DNA of 9,928 nt, taken from assembly GCA_016278415.1 (NCBI GenBank), contig JADQBV010000450.1, forward strand, positions 1-9,928, given 5' to 3'. Both the position numbers and the translations under genes were made by a program. Shown here in pieces: positions 6,794 through 9,928 of this stretch; within the stretch, counting starts at the first letter, position 1; each line of letters begins with the position of its first letter. This DNA comes from Halanaerobiales bacterium (GTDB lineage Bacteria > Bacillota_F > Halanaerobiia > Halanaerobiales > DTU029). Below the pieces are notes generated by a model. The model was not told where the DNA came from and searched no databases. It worked only from the letters and a program-made list of their open reading frames with translations.

Positions 6794-7975
6794 ATGGGTG
6801 TATTTATAACACGAAAACCTATTCTTAATACAGAAAAAGAAATTATCGAATATGAGACCCTGACCCATGTTTCTGACGATTATGAATCTGAAGAAATGCA
6901 GGAATTTACTAACAGATTAAAACATGCCACAATCGATAAAAAAATATATGTTAATATACAGGATGACCTTTTTAAAAGGGGTTTAATTAAAGTATTTCCA
7001 GACAAACAGGTTGGTATTAGTATTTTGGAGAACCCTGGTAGTATAGATAAGGTTTTATTCATCTGTAAAGAACTTAAGAGCAAAGGATTTCCAATAATGC
7101 TAGGTGATTTCGCTCTGGAAACAGAACCCGAGGAATATCTGGATATTGTTGATGTTATAAAAGTAAATATGTCTACTCCCCTTTCTGTTCGTAATAGAAT
7201 ACGCTTAAGCATTTTAAAAGAAAGTAATGTAAAATTAATAGCTACTGAAGTTAATTCTAATAAAGAATACACCCGAGCTCTTAGTGATAATTTCGAATTT
7301 CTACAAGGAGACTTTTATTATAAATTGGACTTAGTGAAAAGAAAATACATACCCACTAATAAACTCCATTATTTTAATATCTTAAGAGAAATTAACCAAC
7401 CAGATCCTGACTTTGAAAAAATAGAAACCATCATAAAACATGATATCTCTTTATCATATAATCTCTTCAGATTAGTTAATTCAGCCTACTTTGGATTACG
7501 TAATGAAGTTGGAACAATTAAACAAGCCTTAATTTTATTAGGTTTAAACGATTACAAGAAATGGTTGACTCTAAAGATAATGAGGGGTATTTCTGAAGAT
7601 AAACCAAATATACTTATAACTAATTCACTTATTAGAGCAAACTTTGCGGAAAATTTAGCACCACTAGTTGGGTTGCAAGATCGAAAGTTGGATTTCTTTC
7701 TAATAGGTCTATTCTCTCTTATAGATGCCTTTCTTGGACGTTCTATCGCTAGTATAATTGAAGAACTCCCGCTTTCTAATGATACTAGTGATGCTATAAT
7801 TAAACATCAGGGTGTCATGGGTGAAATTTTAAAACTTATTCTTGCTTATGAAAATGGTCAATGGAATGACGTTATCAAATATGTTGACAAATATAATTTA
7901 GACTATAGAGATGTAACTGAGTCTTATTTCCACTCAGTTGAAGCAACAAATCAAGTAATAAATGCCCTAAGTTAA
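6794..7975 (+). CDS. Degenerate EAL domain + HDOD domain signalling protein (YuxH type)
   Basis: A 393-residue cytoplasmic protein with an N-terminal EAL-like domain (about 1-185) and a C-terminal HDOD domain (about 190-393). Recognisable EAL landmarks are FITRKPI (4-10), YETLTH at the EAL position (20-25), GFPIMLGDF (98-106), VIKVNM (121-126) and FLQGDFYYK (169-177). The catalytic EALLR is ETLTH, the metal-binding DDF is GDF and the AEKVE motif is ATEVN, so cyclic-di-GMP hydrolysis is unlikely and a binding or scaffold role is more plausible. HDOD hallmarks include LREINQPDPDFEKI (197-210), SLSYNLFRLVNSAYFG (219-234) and TIKQALILLGL (241-251). The ATG at 6794 is chosen over 6776 because AGGAGAG lies 8 nt upstream and homologues begin right at this point. 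It is convergent with gspE and divergent from the sporulation block. Confidence 0.9.
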   Translation: MGVFITRKPILNTEKEIIEYETLTHVSDDYESEEMQEFTNRLKHATIDKKIYVNIQDDLFKRGLIKVFPDKQVGISILENPGSIDKVLFICKELKSKGFPIMLGDFALETEPEEYLDIVDVIKVNMSTPLSVRNRIRLSILKESNVKLIATEVNSNKEYTRALSDNFEFLQGDFYYKLDLVKRKYIPTNKLHYFNILREINQPDPDFEKIETIIKHDISLSYNLFRLVNSAYFGLRNEVGTIKQALILLGLNDYKKWLTLKIMRGISEDKPNILITNSLIRANFAENLAPLVGLQDRKLDFFLIGLFSLIDAFLGRSIASIIEELPLSNDTSDAIIKHQGVMGEILKLILAYENGQWNDVIKYVDKYNLDYRDVTESYFHSVEATNQVINALS

Positions 7976-8022
7976 AAAACATCATTAAGTAGTAGTTAAC
8001 TACTACTTAATGATGTTTTTTT
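7974..8022. terminator. Perfect palindromic, probably bidirectional terminator
   Basis: The 48 bases 7974-8021 form an uninterrupted inverted repeat with 24-nt arms meeting between 7997 and 7998. The outer arm is A6 on the left and T7 on the right (8016-8022), so both strands give a stem followed by a U-run. It overlaps the last two bases of the EAL-HDOD stop codon. The stem is AT-rich (CATCATTAAGTAGTAGT inside), which weakens it, but its length compensates. It would end the EAL-HDOD transcript and also stop readthrough from gspE. Confidence 0.88.
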
Positions 8023-8267
8023 ATAAAGTTTTAACTTTTTAGGGTCATCTATATATTAGTTGGCAGAAAATATGTCCGGTCCTTTGCTATTGCTTCATTC
8101 ATGAAAAAGTCTAAACCCCAGTTACTCCTTCAATTAAGAAGCAACAAAATCAAACTCGCTTTGCTCAGACAAGATTTTGTAAATCAGCTTCTTGCAATCA
8201 GTCCGTGACTGGAGACTTTCTAAAATCTTTCAGCTTAATAGCAAAACACCTGAGAGCATTACCAATA
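8023..8267. other. Convergent spacer with atypical composition, no recognised gene
   Basis: This spacer lies between the terminator and the gspE stop. Its middle is richer in G+C than the other gaps (30 of 70 bases at 8151-8220) and contains nested inverted repeats. On the minus strand a 32-codon stretch after a stop (AAG at 8232-8230 down to TAA at 8137-8135) reads KILESLQSRTDCKKLI and ends SEQSEFDFVAS. It has no start codon or ribosome site at its head and looks like a relic or chance frame. The GTCTGAGC-AAA-GCGAG type string resembles sequences I associate with clostridial insertion-element ends, but I cannot name a family. Confidence 0.5.
8136..8193. repeat. Nested inverted repeat (hairpin) downstream of gspE
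   Basis: AAGAAGC (8136-8142) pairs with GCTTCTT (8187-8193), and inside it ACAAAATC (8144-8151) pairs with GATTTTGT (8173-8180). The two stems are separated by 1 nt on one side and 6 on the other, with a 21-nt apical loop. A further small hairpin CAGTC-CGT-GACTG lies at 8199-8211. There is no clean U-run, so this is a poor intrinsic terminator; a mobile-element end or structured RNA is possible. Confidence 0.6.
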
Positions 8268-9928
8268 TTACACAACTATTCTAGCCATTTCACTAAAAGG
8301 AGTCAAACCTTTTATGACTTTGAGTCCTGCATCTTCCCTTAAAGTCTTCATGCCTTTCTCGATGGCCATATTCTTTATATCCTGTTCACTTTCACTTTCA
8401 GCAACCATTTTACCAATATCAGAATCAATTAATAATACTTCATGAACAGCCATACGTCCTTTAAAACCTGTATTACTACATTTACTACATTGAGTAGGGC
8501 GGTATAATTTTTGATAATCATCTAATCCCAATAGAGCCTTTTCTTCTACAGATGGTTGATAACTTTCTTTACAGTTATCACATAGCTTTCTAACAAGACG
8601 CTGTGCAACAACACCCTTTAGGGTTGCAGCCAACAAATATGGAGGTATTCCCATATCAACTAATCTAGTTATAGTACTAACAGAATCATTAGTATGGAGG
8701 GTACTCAGCACTAAATGACCTGTCAATGCAGCTCTAACTGCAATTTGAGCAGTCTCTTCATCTCTAATCTCACCAACCATAACAATATCTGGATCCTGTC
8801 TCAAAATAGAGCGTAATGCCCCTCCAAAAGTTAAACCCTGTTTAGCATTAACCTGTACCTGATTAACACCTTTCATTTGGTATTCCACTGGGTCCTCTAT
8901 CGTGATAAGCTTCTTATCCGTAGAATTCAATTCATTTAATACAGCAAATAGCGTAGTGGATTTTCCACTACCCGTTGGACCAGTTACTAAGAAAATACCA
9001 AATGGGTTATAAATCATCTTTTTAAATCTGGCTAAGTTATCATCACTTAGACCAAGACGATTTATGTCCATCAAACTCTCCTCTTTATTTAAGATACGTA
9101 TTACTACACTTTCACCAAATATAGTTGGCAGTGTCGAAACACGCATATCAACTTCTAAACCATTAAAATTTAATTTGATTCGTCCATCCTGTGGCACTTT
9201 CCTTTTTGTGATATCTAAATCTGCCATTATCTTTAACCGCGAAATCAAAGCAGCCTGTGAATATTTTGGTGCAATCATATTTTCTCTTAATACCCCATCA
9301 ATACGATAACGAACTTTAACCTCTTTTGCCTGTGGCTCAACATGGATATCGCTTGCTCTCATCTGAATTGCCTGGGTTATAATTATATTAGTCAAACGAA
9401 CAATAGGCGCATCTTCTACCATTTTCTTAATTTCATCCAAAGCAGGTTCGTCCTCCTGATATTCAGACAAACCCTCAATTAAATCATCTGTATCATGTTC
9501 CATCAGTGAATATATAAGACCCTGTGCCCGCTCTATTTCTTTACGGGAAGATATAAATGGATGGATTTTAAGATCAGAGACCATTTCCATATCATCAATG
9601 GCAATAATATCATTCGGTTCAGCCATAGCTACTTTAAGAATATCCTCATCTTTAGCTAAAGGTGCTATACAGTAATGACGGGCTATATTCTCTGGTATAT
9701 ATTGGGATAATTGAGGACCTAGATCATAGTCAGACATATCAACTCTATCAATGCCAAGTTGTATTTCCATAACAGTAATTAAATCCTCTTCCTCAATATA
9801 TGCAGAATCTATTAAAAACTCACTAAAGCTTTTATCTGTTTTTTGTAGATTCTCATAGGCTTCTTGGAGCTTATCTTCTGATATGAAATTAAATTCTCTT
9901 AATAAATCACCTAATCTTTTTGCAAACC
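8268..9928 (-). CDS. gspE: GspE/PilB family secretion or type IV pilus assembly ATPase (5' end outside window)
   Basis: This hexameric cytoplasmic ATPase powers pseudopilus or type IV pilus assembly at the inner membrane. The frame is open through the right edge: 552 residues are visible, and the first ones, FAKRLGDLLREF, match the usual very N-terminus, so only a few residues are missing. The ATG at 9770-9768 is internal. Domains in visible numbering: N-terminal T2SSE_N region (about 1-150), then the ATPase with Walker A GPTGSGKST (316-324), Asp-box/Walker B DPDIVMVGEIRDEET (378-392), His box HLVLSTLHTND (404-414), and a zinc tetracysteine CDNC (449-452) and CSKC (480-483). All catalytic elements are intact. 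GspE and PilB cannot be separated on sequence alone. No pilT or pilC follows; the gene ends before a spacer and terminator, so any partners would lie upstream, off the window. Confidence 0.95.
   Translation of the reverse strand, partial: FAKRLGDLLREFNFISEDKLQEAYENLQKTDKSFSEFLIDSAYIEEEDLITVMEIQLGIDRVDMSDYDLGPQLSQYIPENIARHYCIAPLAKDEDILKVAMAEPNDIIAIDDMEMVSDLKIHPFISSRKEIERAQGLIYSLMEHDTDDLIEGLSEYQEDEPALDEIKKMVEDAPIVRLTNIIITQAIQMRASDIHVEPQAKEVKVRYRIDGVLRENMIAPKYSQAALISRLKIMADLDITKRKVPQDGRIKLNFNGLEVDMRVSTLPTIFGESVVIRILNKEESLMDINRLGLSDDNLARFKKMIYNPFGIFLVTGPTGSGKSTTLFAVLNELNSTDKKLITIEDPVEYQMKGVNQVQVNAKQGLTFGGALRSILRQDPDIVMVGEIRDEETAQIAVRAALTGHLVLSTLHTNDSVSTITRLVDMGIPPYLLAATLKGVVAQRLVRKLCDNCKESYQPSVEEKALLGLDDYQKLYRPTQCSKCSNTGFKGRMAVHEVLLIDSDIGKMVAESESEQDIKNMAIEKGMKTLREDAGLKVIKGLTPFSEMARIVV

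Noticed and set aside
6880..7272. Minus-strand open frame opposite the EAL-HDOD gene
   Set aside because: Antisense shadow with no family resemblance.
9768..9770. ATG as the true start of the GspE/PilB gene
   Set aside because: The frame continues upstream to the window edge and encodes the expected T2SSE_N sequence (KRLGDLL and following).
1..9928. CRISPR array, tRNA or rRNA genes
   Set aside because: No regularly spaced repeats and no tRNA- or rRNA-like segments were seen; the only notable direct repeat is the two-copy 24-mer at 2208-2296.

Overview
The window is AT-rich and reads like a low-GC, spore-forming Firmicute. Halanaerobiales or a related clostridial lineage fits best, judging from gene content and order (spoIIE-tilS-hpt-ftsH), strong GGAGG-type ribosome binding sites and frequent non-ATG starts. 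This placement is inference; no rRNA or other decisive taxonomic marker is present.

Layout. Positions 1-6424 hold a minus-strand block, in transcription order: a DUF501 family gene, a Ppx/GppA phosphatase gene, spoIIE, tilS, hpt and the first 27 codons of ftsH, which leaves the window at its left edge. Positions 6428-6793 are a very AT-rich divergent intergenic region. Positions 6794-7975 carry a plus-strand gene for a degenerate EAL domain fused to an HDOD domain. A perfect palindromic, probably bidirectional terminator (7974-8022) and an odd 245-bp spacer follow. Positions 8268-9928 carry a minus-strand GspE/PilB-type secretion or pilus ATPase that runs off the right edge with only a few N-terminal residues missing.

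How the genes fit together. The left block mixes sporulation control (SpoIIE dephosphorylates SpoIIAA to release the forespore sigma factor F), essential housekeeping (TilS makes lysidine at the wobble base of tRNA-Ile; Hpt salvages hypoxanthine/guanine; FtsH is the membrane AAA protease) and phosphate/alarmone metabolism (Ppx/GppA beside DUF501). tilS and hpt are tightly coupled, with 2 nt between stop and start. spoIIE and ftsH each have their own readable promoter. The spoIIE promoter has the 21-bp spacer and Spo0A-box arrangement known for Spo0A-activated sigma-A promoters, and ftsH has a near-consensus extended -10 promoter.

Most notable points: the DUF501 gene seems to start at an ATT codon; spoIIE has a Spo0A-type promoter; a 24-bp direct repeat carrying -10-like boxes lies upstream of tilS; the EAL domain has lost its catalytic signature; and the spacer after gspE has a composition and nested inverted repeats suggesting a mobile-element relic. 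I did not see a clearly novel multi-gene system. The genes themselves belong to known families.
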